Source of the DNA: Promethearchaeota archaeon
GTDB lineage: Archaea; Asgardarchaeota; Lokiarchaeia; Sigyniarchaeales; SOKP01
Reading direction: 5' to 3'
NCBI GenBank assembly: GCA_019894975.1
Contig: JAGXNO010000001.1
Location: forward strand, 151,278 to 215,277
DNA: 64,000 nt
Shown: piece after piece, positions 25,053 to 34,427 of the stretch
How the letters are laid out: each line of letters starts with the position of its first letter
Position numbering within the stretch: position 1 is the first letter of the stretch
The notes under the pieces: generated by a model
What the model was told of the DNA's origin: nothing
The model's database searches: none
Seen by the model: the letters and a program-made list of their open reading frames with translations, nothing else
Position numbers and translations under genes: made by a program

Positions 25053-28000
25053 CTATTTTTTTTTTAATAAATCTAAGACTTTTTTCCTTCTTTCTTCTCT
25101 TCTAGCAGCAATTCGAGCTTTCAACATTTCTGAATCACTTGGTTGTTCTTGGTCAGTGATTTCTATTTTTTTACCTAACTTCTTCTGAAATTCTATGATT
25201 TTACCATCAATTTCAGCAATTATTTCTTCGTTAATATTGAGTTTTTCAAGGTGAAACTTAGATTCATTTAATTCGGAAATTACTTTCATGAAGCGATTAT
25301 TTAGTATTGAGTCTTGTGCTCTATCTAAGGCTTTATATGCGGCTTCTACTTGTGTTCTGCTTCCTAAATTATCTGTTGGTAGTAAGGTAATAATTGGGAC
25401 ATTTGTTTCTTCTTTTACTTTTAAGATCAATTTATCTATCCTGTTCACTTCATCTTTTCTTCCTGATTTTTCTAATTTTCCACGCTCTATTATAAGGATT
25501 TTTATTCCTTCATTATATTTATAATTTTCAATTAATTTTTCAGCCCTGTCTACTTCTTTGATACCTTTTCTTTCAGATTTTTCTTTTTCTAATTTTCGTT
25601 TTTCTGCTTTCTGTTGCGTTGCATATTCACGGCGTTCTTTTTCTGTTTCTTCCTTTAACACTTCCCTTTTCTTTACTTCATCTGCTCTTTTCTTCTTAAT
25701 ATCTTCAAGAACGTCGTGGGCTTTCCTCTCTCTTTGCAATTTGAACAGAAGATCGTTATTTATACGAGATACTTCTCGTTTCCATGAAATTTTGTTAAAT
25801 AATTTACGTGCTTCCATATATTTGGCATAACCCTCATCAAATTTCTTACTATCGACTAAAGAAGTACCTTGCTTTAGAAGTTCATAGGCTTCTTCTGAGA
25901 TTTCTCTTTCCCATTGCTTTTCACTCTGTAATTTTAAAAATTCCTTTCTTTTTTCTTCTTGTTGACGTTTTTGTAATTCTTCTGCTTTCATAAACTTTTC
26001 TTCTAATCTTTCTTCAATTTTCAATTTTTCAGCTCTTTTATCTACTATAGTCTGTTGTTCATGTTCAAACATTTTCTGCTTCCTCTTAATCATAGCAACA
26101 GAATCTCTAACCATGTTAATACCCTCCTGCCAGCTGATTTGAATAAAGATTTCCTCACTATTTTTATATAGTTCTATTGCTTTTTCGAAGTTATTCTGCT
26201 TTAATTCATTTTTTGCATGATCCATTAGCTGAAATGCTCTATCTTTTGTAGTTTCAAAATCCCTTGCTTTTTCTTCCCTCTCAATTAAAGATTCTTTTCG
26301 TTTTTTGATTATCCTTTCTTGTTCTTCTTTTGCATTTGCTTGCCTTTTTTTCTGTTTCAATTGTTCCTCTTCTTGCTTTTTTACTTTTTCAAATTCTAAA
26401 GACCTTAACCTTTTATCTTTCTCTAATTTATCCTTGTAAAATTGAATAGTATTTAAGAGTTTCATCGATTCTTCCATCCATCCAATTTCCTCGAATTTTT
26501 TTCTTGCTTCACGATAAATTTTGAGTATTTCTTCATAAGGGGGTTCATGATCAAAGTTTTTTTCTCTGATTTTTGATTCATATGCTTGTGCCATCCTCTC
26601 AGCATCATGGATTTCATTAAAAATAGTTTCTGCGATATTAGCTCGATCTTTCTTCTTTTTCTCAATCTCCAAAATCTTCTTTTCTTTTTCAAATAAATCT
26701 TTTTCAGTATGAGTTTTGGCAGCTAATAATTCTTGTTCTGGTTCTTCTAACTTCTTTCTTTCAATTTCTCTTAGTTTTTCGTCTTTTTCTTTCTTATCTG
26801 TATAGAATTTAATAGTATTAATTAAACGACCGGCTTCATCGTTCCACCCAATTTTTTGCAATAACTTTTTAGCTTCATTATAATACGAAATAGCTTTTTC
26901 ATACGGGCTCTCATATAAAAGGACATCCGTTTTTATACTTATTTCATAATTTTTTACTAATTTCTCCGCTTGGTCGATGAGATTCATAGCTTTATCTAAT
27001 AATATATCTTCTTCTTTAGCACTTGTATCAATTTCTTTTATTTTATCAGATTTGGCTGGTTTGAATTCATCTTTAACTCTATGCATTTCTTCAATATCCT
27101 GTATTCTTTTTGCTTTTTTAGCTTCTACCTCACGTAAAATTTCGTTTTTCTTCAATTTTTCTTGGTAAATTTTAATTTGGTTAAAGTAAATTTTTGATTG
27201 ATCAACCCAACCTCTCTCAAGCAATTCATTTTGGATTTGTCTATAAATTTCAATGATTTCAAGATAAGGTGTTTGTTCAATGAATTCTCCCTTTTTTAAA
27301 GCCTTTTTCAGTGCAGAGTCATATTCTCGTTCAAGCTTCTCTGCGTTGTTGATTATTTCTAAAATATAATTTTGGAATTCATTTTCCTCCTTTTTACTTG
27401 CTAATCTTTTCATTTTGCTTAGATCTAATTCAGTAGTAGCTTCAGCTTTATGCAAATCTTCAATGTCTTTTTCTCTTTGAAATTTTTGAGCTTCTACTTC
27501 AAGTAGTTTGATGTGCCTTTCCAATTTATCCTGATATATTTTGATCTGATTTGCATATACCTGTGCTTGTTCTTTCCACCCTCTAGCATAAACTTTTTCA
27601 CGAATTTGATGATAACTTTCAATCACTTCTTCATAAGGTGTACTCTCCAAAATCTCTCCTTTTCTCATGGCTTTTCTCATTGCGATTTCATGTTCTCGTA
27701 CTAATTTTTCTGCTTTATTAACCATATCTGTAATAAAACTTTCAAAATCCTCTTCTTCCTTTTTTTTCTCAAGGAGTTCTAATCTACCCTTATCAATCTC
27801 AACTTTTCTTCCACCTTTATGCATTTCTTCAATTTCAGTTTGCTTTTGGATTTTTTGAGCTTCAACTTCGCGTAAGTTGTTATCTTTCTCCCACTGTTGA
27901 GCATAATAACTAATTTGATTATCAAAAGTTGATATGTCTTCCGTTCTTCCTTTAGTAAGGCCTATCTGCCTTGCTCGTTCATAAATCTTGATAATATCCT

Positions 28001-29954
28001 CAAATGGAGGATTTTCTCCTAATTTACCTCTTCTTACAGCTGTTTTCATATCTGTATCATATTCTCTTGCCAATCTTTCAGCTTTGTTAATCATGTCATT
28101 AATTAACTGTTTAAAATCCTCCTCTTCCTGCTGTTGTTGCCTTTGTTCTGTAATCTTCGTCAATTTTTCATCTTCAATACCAATTTTTTTCTCTTCTTTT
28201 TGTATTTTTAATATATCTTCTACTTGTTTCTGTTTTAACTCCTTTTCCGCTTCAATCTGTCTTAATTTTTTATCTTTTCCTAGTTTTTCTGTATAAGCTT
28301 GAACTTGGCTCAAATATATCGCAGCATCTGTTTCCCAACCTCTCTCAAGGGATCGTTCTCTTGCTGTTTTGAAAATATTGATAATTTCGGGATAAGGGCA
28401 TTCTAATTCAAATTTTCCTTTTCGGAGAGCGACTTCATATTCTCTGGCTAGTCTTTCAGCTTTATTAGTCATTTCTTCATTTTCAGTTCTAATTTTTTGG
28501 TTTTCTATTTCTTTACTGAATTTTTCATCCGATACTTGTGGACCTTTTTCTTTTAGAGCAGGTATTTCTTCCACTCTCGTAACTTTTAAGAAATCCTCTG
28601 CTTCTTTTTGTTTTATAACTTTTTCAGCTTCAATCTGTCTAATTTTTTTATCTTGTTCAAATTTCTGAATATAGACATTGATGGTATCATCATAAATTGC
28701 TGCTTCACTTCTCCATCCTTTATCAATTAAAAGCTCCTTTATTTTCTTATAGATTTCAATAACTTGAGGATAAGTACAATCTTCAATTAACTCCCCTTTT
28801 TTAATTGCTTTTTGCATTGCTAATTCATATTCACGAGCCATGCGAGACGCTTCGGTGACCATATTATCAATTTGGGCTTTAAAAAACTCAGTCTCCATCT
28901 TTTGAAGCTCAATTCCTCTAAACCTCTCCAATTTTTCAATTCTTACGTCTGACGCTATTTCCTTTACTTGTTGTTCAAGAGAATCTACTTGATCCTTTTG
29001 AGTTTCAATCTCCATTTCCGGCCCTACTTCTTTTTTCTCCAACTCTTCTACATAAGTTAGGTGTTCTGCATTCAATTGAGCGAGAGTTTCGTCTATTTTC
29101 TTTACCTCATATTCCCAACCTAGCTCTTGAAATAATTTACGCCCTTCACCATATAGTTGTAACGCCTCCTTATACTGTTTATACCTGGATAATTCCGCTG
29201 CTTGTCCTAATAGGTCGTATGCCTGTGTTGAGAGTTCCTCCTCCTTTTTTTTAGAACTAAGGTATTGTGTTAATTTATCATCTTTTAATTGACCTTCGGC
29301 AGGAGTTTCTCTTAGTTCTGGTTCAACTTGAGTCTCAGACGTACCGACTTTTACGCTCCGCAGAAATTCTGCTTTTTTAATGTAACATTCTTCAATTAGT
29401 TTAAAAACGCGATCAACTTCGTCTGGTTTATTCATACTTTCGAAAATCTCAATAGCCTCATCATATTTATCTAAAGCTTCTTCGAAACTATTATTTTGCA
29501 GCAAATTATTACCATCATTGATTAAATCGACTGCTTTTGCTAATAAATCTACTATAAATTCCTCTTGAGCTAATTCAAGTTGGAGATCAGAAGCAAGAGG
29601 TTCATCAGGAATATCCACCACAATGGCTTTTTCAGCATCTTGATCTTGTTTAATTTCATCTTCTCGAAATGCTTGCTCCTTTAATAAATAGACTTCAGAG
29701 ATTTTATCGTTAATGGCTTTAATCTCTTCTTCTCTATTAATTTGGGCATAGAGTCCAATAGCCTGGCGTAAAACCTCTATACTGTCATCATAATATTTGG
29801 TTTTTATAAGATTTAATGCATGTTCAACCCGTTCATACGCTTCAGAAGCAATATCCTCTTCCATTCCAATTAAATCTGAAAAAAACGCTTCTTTTGTTGG
29901 ATCAAATCCATCCTCATCATCTTCTTCAAACTCATCTTCTTCATGCTCATCCAT
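25053..29954 (-). CDS. giant TPR-like/coiled-coil repeat protein
   Basis: About 1633 residues, highly charged and almost all helical. After an acidic N-terminus (EEDEFEEDDEDGFDP) there are about 14 helical-hairpin units of the TPR kind, each carrying a pattern like 'Y.EAI.iY..ar..l...GW..E...i...I..Y..K'. Units 4-10 are longer: each begins with (K)AERLAREYE-like helix sequence and ends with a Lys/Glu coiled coil ('K..R..E..K..K..E..E'). The last units are shorter. The frame also allows a TTG at 29966, but GGTGAT sits 4 nt before the ATG at 29954. No catalytic motif is seen. Scaffold, cytoskeletal or trafficking-type roles are plausible, with a Rab-like GTPase gene nearby, but unproven. Confidence 0.85.
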   Translation of the reverse strand: MDEHEEDEFEEDDEDGFDPTKEAFFSDLIGMEEDIASEAYERVEHALNLIKTKYYDDSIEVLRQAIGLYAQINREEEIKAINDKISEVYLLKEQAFREDEIKQDQDAEKAIVVDIPDEPLASDLQLELAQEEFIVDLLAKAVDLINDGNNLLQNNSFEEALDKYDEAIEIFESMNKPDEVDRVFKLIEECYIKKAEFLRSVKVGTSETQVEPELRETPAEGQLKDDKLTQYLSSKKKEEELSTQAYDLLGQAAELSRYKQYKEALQLYGEGRKLFQELGWEYEVKKIDETLAQLNAEHLTYVEELEKKEVGPEMEIETQKDQVDSLEQQVKEIASDVRIEKLERFRGIELQKMETEFFKAQIDNMVTEASRMAREYELAMQKAIKKGELIEDCTYPQVIEIYKKIKELLIDKGWRSEAAIYDDTINVYIQKFEQDKKIRQIEAEKVIKQKEAEDFLKVTRVEEIPALKEKGPQVSDEKFSKEIENQKIRTENEEMTNKAERLAREYEVALRKGKFELECPYPEIINIFKTARERSLERGWETDAAIYLSQVQAYTEKLGKDKKLRQIEAEKELKQKQVEDILKIQKEEKKIGIEDEKLTKITEQRQQQQEEEDFKQLINDMINKAERLAREYDTDMKTAVRRGKLGENPPFEDIIKIYERARQIGLTKGRTEDISTFDNQISYYAQQWEKDNNLREVEAQKIQKQTEIEEMHKGGRKVEIDKGRLELLEKKKEEEDFESFITDMVNKAEKLVREHEIAMRKAMRKGEILESTPYEEVIESYHQIREKVYARGWKEQAQVYANQIKIYQDKLERHIKLLEVEAQKFQREKDIEDLHKAEATTELDLSKMKRLASKKEENEFQNYILEIINNAEKLEREYDSALKKALKKGEFIEQTPYLEIIEIYRQIQNELLERGWVDQSKIYFNQIKIYQEKLKKNEILREVEAKKAKRIQDIEEMHRVKDEFKPAKSDKIKEIDTSAKEEDILLDKAMNLIDQAEKLVKNYEISIKTDVLLYESPYEKAISYYNEAKKLLQKIGWNDEAGRLINTIKFYTDKKEKDEKLREIERKKLEEPEQELLAAKTHTEKDLFEKEKKILEIEKKKKDRANIAETIFNEIHDAERMAQAYESKIREKNFDHEPPYEEILKIYREARKKFEEIGWMEESMKLLNTIQFYKDKLEKDKRLRSLEFEKVKKQEEEQLKQKKRQANAKEEQERIIKKRKESLIEREEKARDFETTKDRAFQLMDHAKNELKQNNFEKAIELYKNSEEIFIQISWQEGINMVRDSVAMIKRKQKMFEHEQQTIVDKRAEKLKIEERLEEKFMKAEELQKRQQEEKRKEFLKLQSEKQWEREISEEAYELLKQGTSLVDSKKFDEGYAKYMEARKLFNKISWKREVSRINNDLLFKLQRERKAHDVLEDIKKKRADEVKKREVLKEETEKERREYATQQKAEKRKLEKEKSERKGIKEVDRAEKLIENYKYNEGIKILIIERGKLEKSGRKDEVNRIDKLILKVKEETNVPIITLLPTDNLGSRTQVEAAYKALDRAQDSILNNRFMKVISELNESKFHLEKLNINEEIIAEIDGKIIEFQKKLGKKIEITDQEQPSDSEMLKARIAARREERRKKVLDLLKKK

Positions 29955-30076
29955 ACGAATCACCAAAATTCATGGTAAATAATTTGTAAAATAATCGATA
30001 ATGATTATTGTCTAAAAAAAATGTAATAATTCTACTATTACTATTATTCATAAATCAAAAATAAAAATTTAATTAA

Positions 30077-30469
30077 TTACAGTTCAAACTTTCCCAATTT
30101 ACTATTAAGAAATTCATCACAAATTTTCCCTCCCTCGTTTGTCAAAGACCACCCATTTGAATCTCTTCTAACCAAATTTAGTCTTTCTACTTCTGTTAAA
30201 ATGTCATGAACTTCCGCTTCAGTTTTACGGATATTAAAATCTACTCTAAGACTAAATGCAATCTCATCGATTGGGACCGCACCTCCAAGTTCATCCTCCA
30301 TTACCCCAAGAGCAGCAATGATACGATTTTGTTCAGTCATTCCTGCGTCCATGGAACTTGAAATCTCGCTTTGTAGCCAAGGATTTTTCTCAAGCATCTT
30401 TTTTATTTTTTTCTCATCACCATTCTTAAACGCGCCATCAAATTCTTCTCTAATCTTCTTCTTTGCCAT
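30077..30469 (-). CDS. small winged-helix protein
   Basis: 130 residues. The N-terminal third is basic and helical (KKKIREEFDGAFKNGDEKKI). The C-terminal two thirds read as a winged helix: IIAALGVMEDELGGAVPIDEIAFSL, then KTEAEVHDILTEVERLNLV, then the wing RRDSNGWSLTNEGGKICDEFL. It is a predicted DNA-binding or protein-interaction wHTH of unknown target. It is transcribed leftward between the proteasome alpha gene and the giant coiled-coil gene, with about 110 bp on each side, so probably a separate unit. Confidence 0.72.
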   Translation of the reverse strand: MAKKKIREEFDGAFKNGDEKKIKKMLEKNPWLQSEISSSMDAGMTEQNRIIAALGVMEDELGGAVPIDEIAFSLRVDFNIRKTEAEVHDILTEVERLNLVRRDSNGWSLTNEGGKICDEFLNSKLGKFEL

Positions 30470-30587
30470 AATAGATGCCTGTCCTAATTTAATTATCTGA
30501 AAAAATTTGAAATTATTTATTACTATCTATATAATAAATTTAGATAATAAAATCTTTTATGATAACTAAAACTAATAAAAAAGAGAT

Positions 30588-31307
30588 TTATACTAATTTT
30601 TTCAGAAATCCTTCGACTTCTACCTTATCAGCCATATGAAATTTCTTATCTTCACCCTTAATATAAGCCAACCGGATGTTATCCTTGGTTGCCTCCTCAT
30701 CTATTGAATCTTTTAGGGCATTTAAGGTTGCACTTACTAACTCATCAAAGGTCATTCCTGCATTCCAATTGTCAATAAGATATTGTCGGGCATTAGCTTC
30801 ACCGTTACCTAGCGCGTATGCTTTAAAAGGACGGTAAATCCCACTTGGAGATGTAGTGTATATTTGAGTACCCATAGCATCAATTCCGATAAAGAAAAGT
30901 GCGCAACCCCATGGTCTTACGCCTCCAAACTGCGTATACTGTTGTTTTAAGTCTGCAACTGCCTTTGCTAACATATTTAACCGAACTGGCTCATCATAAG
31001 TTAATCTAAACGATTGAGCTTGTACTCGTGCATAATTAATTAGTGATCGAGAATCAGCGTGTAATCCAGATATAGCAACTCCAATATGTTCGTCTACTTG
31101 AAAAATCTTATCTATCGAGTTAGCATCCATCAAACTAGAAGAGATCTTTATCTGGGCAGCTATGCATACATCCTCCTTAGATTTTACCGCTACGGCGAGT
31201 GTTCCTCTTCTAACTGCTTCTAGCGCATACTCAACTTGAAATAGGCGCCCCTCGGGGCTAAATACTGTCAAAGCCCGGTCATATGCTCTACCTTGTCCAC
31301 CAAACAT
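30588..31307 (-). CDS. psmA: proteasome subunit alpha
   Basis: 239-residue 20S proteasome alpha subunit, forming the outer heptameric rings that gate the chamber and dock ATPase regulators. The N-terminal gate helix signature is intact (YDRALTVFSPEGRLFQVEYALEAVRRG). Other family blocks are IAVSGL-like (GVAISGLHADSRSLINYARVQAQ) and GGVRPWGCALFFIGID. There is no N-terminal Thr active site, as expected for alpha. The C-terminus is EGFLKKLV. No beta subunit lies in the window. Confidence 0.97.
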   Translation of the reverse strand: MFGGQGRAYDRALTVFSPEGRLFQVEYALEAVRRGTLAVAVKSKEDVCIAAQIKISSSLMDANSIDKIFQVDEHIGVAISGLHADSRSLINYARVQAQSFRLTYDEPVRLNMLAKAVADLKQQYTQFGGVRPWGCALFFIGIDAMGTQIYTTSPSGIYRPFKAYALGNGEANARQYLIDNWNAGMTFDELVSATLNALKDSIDEEATKDNIRLAYIKGEDKKFHMADKVEVEGFLKKLV

Positions 31308-31401
31308 ACAGTTTCCAACCTTCTTTATATAATATTAGTATGAATTTAGTATCTAAAATAATTTAAATAATTTTAACTTAATGTTTATACTACATAAAAA
31401 G

Positions 31402-31965
31402 TTATTTCTTCTGGGTGTTATTCAAAATAGCGAGGGTTACTTCTTTAAAAATATCTTCAACTTGAAAGTTTTGCTTCGCACTCGCCTCATAATAAGAGAT
31501 CGAATTCATTTCCTCCTTGAGTGCTTCCCCATCTGTTGCTCCTACTTCTCTAGTCCCTTGATCTGCTAAATCCATTTTGTTTCCTACTAAAATACTTGGT
31601 CGACTGTTACCAATAACTTTTTCAACCTCATCTTTCCATTCTAGCATATTTTGAAACGAGCTCCTTCGCGTAAGGTCGAAGACGTATACAATAGCAGTCG
31701 CTCCTCTATAAAAAGGAGGCCGTACGAAGCTAAAATGCTTCTGTCCTGCGAGATCCCAGATTTGTAGCTTAACGAGATAATTTGGGTACTCTTCTAAATT
31801 AATTTGTTTAGTAGAGAAATTAGATCCAATTGTCATGATATAGTTATCTTTAAAAGTGTTTTCACAGTAGCGAAGAACCATGGAAGTTTTACCTACTCCA
31901 CCATCACCAACAACACATACTTTATAAATAAAAGATCGGACAGAGCTATCTGGAATTTTACCCAC
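31402..31965 (-). CDS. Rab/Ras-like small GTPase
   Basis: 187-residue small GTPase. G1 GDGGVGKTS (residues 20-28), G2 Thr in the YIMTIGSNFS switch I, G3 WDLAGQ (70-75), G4 GNKMDL (128-133) and G5 EASAK (160-164) are all present. Switch II has FVRPPFYRGATAIVYVFDL, a Rab-like pattern. The Leu in DLAGQ replaces the usual Thr. The C-terminus (LNNTQKK) has no cysteine for prenylation. Numerous such GTPases are a hallmark of Asgard archaea. The start is a GTG at 31965; GGTGA directly touches it, so initiation may be leaderless. It is upstream of proteasome alpha on the same strand, about 95 bp away. Confidence 0.95.
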   Translation of the reverse strand: MGKIPDSSVRSFIYKVCVVGDGGVGKTSMVLRYCENTFKDNYIMTIGSNFSTKQINLEEYPNYLVKLQIWDLAGQKHFSFVRPPFYRGATAIVYVFDLTRRSSFQNMLEWKDEVEKVIGNSRPSILVGNKMDLADQGTREVGATDGEALKEEMNSISYYEASAKQNFQVEDIFKEVTLAILNNTQKK

Positions 31966-32289
31966 TCACCTTTCTAATTAATCTAAATAATACGATACAA
32001 GTCTAAATCCAAGAATTTAATATAGACTAATTTATCTAAAATTATTGAATTTTTCATGCTTGAGTAATACTATTAATATATTTGATTAATAAAAATTCTT
32101 TTATTAAATTTTTATGTTTTATAAGGAATTTTCTTGAGCATCTTATAATTTTATATCGAACAAATTTAGCTGCTGTAATTCCTCTAATTGAAATATTTTA
32201 AGGTTGCGTATTTGGGAAGTGATTTAGGTTCGTAATTTACGATTTGCAAATATTTAAAAATTCGAACTAGATTATTCATATGAAAAGCT
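31966..32289. other. divergent intergenic region
   Basis: 324 bp between the leftward GTPase gene and the rightward zinc-site gene, very AT-rich. It should hold both promoters. The only clear element is a TATA-like TATTTAAAAA at 32251-32260 for the rightward gene. No RNA gene or repeat was recognised. Confidence 0.4.
32251..32260 (+). promoter_or_regulatory. TATA-like box upstream of the zinc-site protein
   Basis: TATTTAAAAA is centred about 35 nt before the GTG start at 32290. Start of transcription about 25 nt downstream would give a very short leader of roughly 10 nt. This supports the GTG start and a near-leaderless message. Confidence 0.4.
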
Positions 32290-32919
32290 GTGATTGGGAC
32301 TGAGGAAACTGCATTAGTAAATATGATATGCCCTTACTGTAAGGAGAGTTTTAGAAAGCAGGTTGAGTTTCAAAAAAAAACTGGGCTTTTTACAATATCA
32401 ATTAAAAACCATCCAAATAGCGAAAATTGTCCTCCGTTTATAGCTTTTATAGATAACAACGGAAGACACAGAGGATCTCAGAAAATTGATGATGTAGAAG
32501 AGGATGCTTCCATTAATGAGCAACTCCTTGAAAATGCACGGGCAAACATAGGTGAATTAGAGAGCACTTTGAGATTTTACCATTTGAAAGTACCTAGGAA
32601 AGGAGGAAGAGGATTTGATCATAAAGTCGCCAGTGTCAAAGATAGACCCTTCCTAAGTTCAAAATTTTATAATCAGCTTATTGATTTTTTAACTGAAACT
32701 GAAGATGACAACTCTTTTGGTGTAATAACAACAGAAGGTATATCAAATTTCGAAGGAGGGCTCATCATCTACGGAAAGTATCTTGGTATGATATTTACCA
32801 TGTTCTGGGATGATCAAAAAGGAGTTCAAAATAAGACTCTCGACGACATAAAAGGTTACTCCTATCTTACAGTAGAAAAATTATTAGACCTCTATGATTT
32901 GATGGATTTCTTCTTTTAG
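32290..32919 (+). CDS. hypothetical protein with N-terminal zinc-binding motif
   Basis: 209 residues. Residues about 12-60 look like a small zinc-bound beta domain: CPYC near the start, then KTGLFTISIKNHPNSENCPPFIAFID with His and Cys as possible further ligands. This layout (CxxC, strand with H, 'FIAFID.N...RG') is common in Lokiarchaeal proteins of unknown function. A helix follows (about 75-100), and the C-terminal domain (about 115-209) is alpha/beta with no family recognised. GTG start at 32290; an ATG at 32323 (residue 12) immediately before the CPYC motif is an alternative. It may belong to a signalling set with the following STAS-like gene. Confidence 0.7.
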   Translation: MIGTEETALVNMICPYCKESFRKQVEFQKKTGLFTISIKNHPNSENCPPFIAFIDNNGRHRGSQKIDDVEEDASINEQLLENARANIGELESTLRFYHLKVPRKGGRGFDHKVASVKDRPFLSSKFYNQLIDFLTETEDDNSFGVITTEGISNFEGGLIIYGKYLGMIFTMFWDDQKGVQNKTLDDIKGYSYLTVEKLLDLYDLMDFFF

Positions 32920-33010
32920 AATGGATATTTAGGAGTTTTTATTTAAATCTTCTCATCTCGATATTTCTTTATTATAGTTATGTCACTATTTAATCAAAAT
33001 TTGGTGATAA

Positions 33011-33400
33011 ATGTTGAAAAGAGGAAATCAATATTATAGTGTAGAAGTAGACAAAGAAAAAAACAGAGTTAACTTCTCAATGACAGGATCTATTCCTGAT
33101 GTACCATCTGTAAGTAATTTTGAATCAGATTGGCATGCTACAGTTGGTGAATTAAATTCTGGTTTTACAATCATTGGTGATTTAAGCAAGTGCGATCCAC
33201 TTTCCCCTGATGTAGAAGCTCTTAATACAAAAGTTCAAGGCTGGATAATGGGTCAAGGGTGTAGTAAGGTTGCTCAATTAGTCGGGGATTTAAACACGAT
33301 GAGTCAAGTCAATGCTTTTGCTGAGAAATCTGGGATGAGAGAAATTTTAAGAGCTTTTAATATCGAGAGAACCGCTGTAATGTGGCTCGATATGAAATAA
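33011..33400 (+). CDS. STAS-like / SpoIIAA-like domain protein
   Basis: 129-residue single-domain protein. The strand-helix order resembles the STAS/SpoIIAA-like fold: YYSVEVDKEKNRVNFSMTGS, then a central FTIIGDLSKCDPLSPDVEAL strand with a following helix, then SKVAQLVGDLNTMSQVNAFAEKSGM and a final strand-helix. In other systems such domains are phospho-switched anti-anti-sigma or lipid-binding modules. No kinase partner is adjacent. The ATG is preceded by GGTGAT at 2-nt spacing. Fold assignment is by eye and moderate. Confidence 0.55.
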   Translation: MLKRGNQYYSVEVDKEKNRVNFSMTGSIPDVPSVSNFESDWHATVGELNSGFTIIGDLSKCDPLSPDVEALNTKVQGWIMGQGCSKVAQLVGDLNTMSQVNAFAEKSGMREILRAFNIERTAVMWLDMK

Positions 33401-33561
33401 ATTTCAATTTTTCTCTAGAATACAAATTAAGAATTTTGGTTGTACACCAAAATCTATTTCTTTTTTGTTTTATCTTAAATATGTTATAATTAGTCTAAAC
33501 TAAAGTTTAAAACTCATTCTCATATATATTAATTTATTTAGAAATGATCTAGATATACAAT

Positions 33562-34329
33562 ATGTTTATAGATGTCAATGGAATTAAAATAAATACCGTT
33601 TCTTTTGGTTCAGGAGAAGATACATTTCTTGGGATCAGTGGATTTGTTGCGGATTGGCGTGTTTGGTCGTTCGTTTTTGAGGAATTGAGTACTAGAATGC
33701 GATGTGTGGGCTTTGATCATCGTGGTTCAGGAGAAAGTACTGCGCCTCTTGAAACTATTTCAAAACAGTCTTATGTTGACGATTTGTTTAGTGTTATGGA
33801 TAAGCTTGGGATTGACAAGTGTTATTTAGGAGGAGAATCTTTTGGTGGAGCTATAGCTTTGCTTGCTGCATTAAAACAACCTGAACGTTTTAAGGGGCTC
33901 ATCTTAATTGACACAAACTTACCAGATGCTAAACCGATTGATGAAAATAGAAAACAGTTTATCGATTTCTTGAGATCAGATCATAGAGGCGCAATAGAAG
34001 CTTTCATCGAATCTGTCATGCCAGAACCTAATATAGAGCATCTGAAACAAATGGGGGTTCATATTTGCTTGCGATCTGATATTGAGACAACTATTAAAAT
34101 ACTTGAAATGGTTACTGAGGGAGAAGCGGATTATCCACTCAATGAGATTAAGACCCCAACGCTTATAGTTTATGGAGATAAGGATGGTGAAGATATTATA
34201 GGAAACTCTCATTATCTTGAAAAAATACTACCTTATTCTGAATTGGTCGTTATTAAAGGTGCAGGGCATGTTCCTATAATTACTCGATCCCAAGAAGTTT
34301 TAGCTGCGATTAAAAGGAATTTTTTTTAA
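33562..34329 (+). CDS. alpha/beta hydrolase
   Basis: 255-residue alpha/beta-hydrolase. The oxyanion region is GFVADWRVW, the strand-turn is GFDHRGSGEST, and the nucleophile elbow is GGESFGG (Ser). The acid residue probably lies in LIVYGDKDGEDI and the His in KGAGHVPII, so the triad is complete. It resembles small lactonase/esterase or haloperoxidase-like hydrolases; the substrate is unknown. Single gene with its own AT-rich upstream region, convergent with an acyl-CoA ligase gene. Confidence 0.9.
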   Translation: MFIDVNGIKINTVSFGSGEDTFLGISGFVADWRVWSFVFEELSTRMRCVGFDHRGSGESTAPLETISKQSYVDDLFSVMDKLGIDKCYLGGESFGGAIALLAALKQPERFKGLILIDTNLPDAKPIDENRKQFIDFLRSDHRGAIEAFIESVMPEPNIEHLKQMGVHICLRSDIETTIKILEMVTEGEADYPLNEIKTPTLIVYGDKDGEDIIGNSHYLEKILPYSELVVIKGAGHVPIITRSQEVLAAIKRNFF

Positions 34330-34427
34330 AATTTATTAATTATCGGATAAGTTTCTTTTAATTAGCTTCACACAATTTCATTAAATCGCTGAGGAAATCA
34401 TCTAAAGTAATGAAAAAAGAAAAATTA

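Noticed and set aside
25288-28296. Several ORFs of 60-102 codons on the plus strand
   Set aside because: They are antisense to the giant coiled-coil gene; Ser/Phe/Leu-rich products are expected from complementing Lys/Glu codons.
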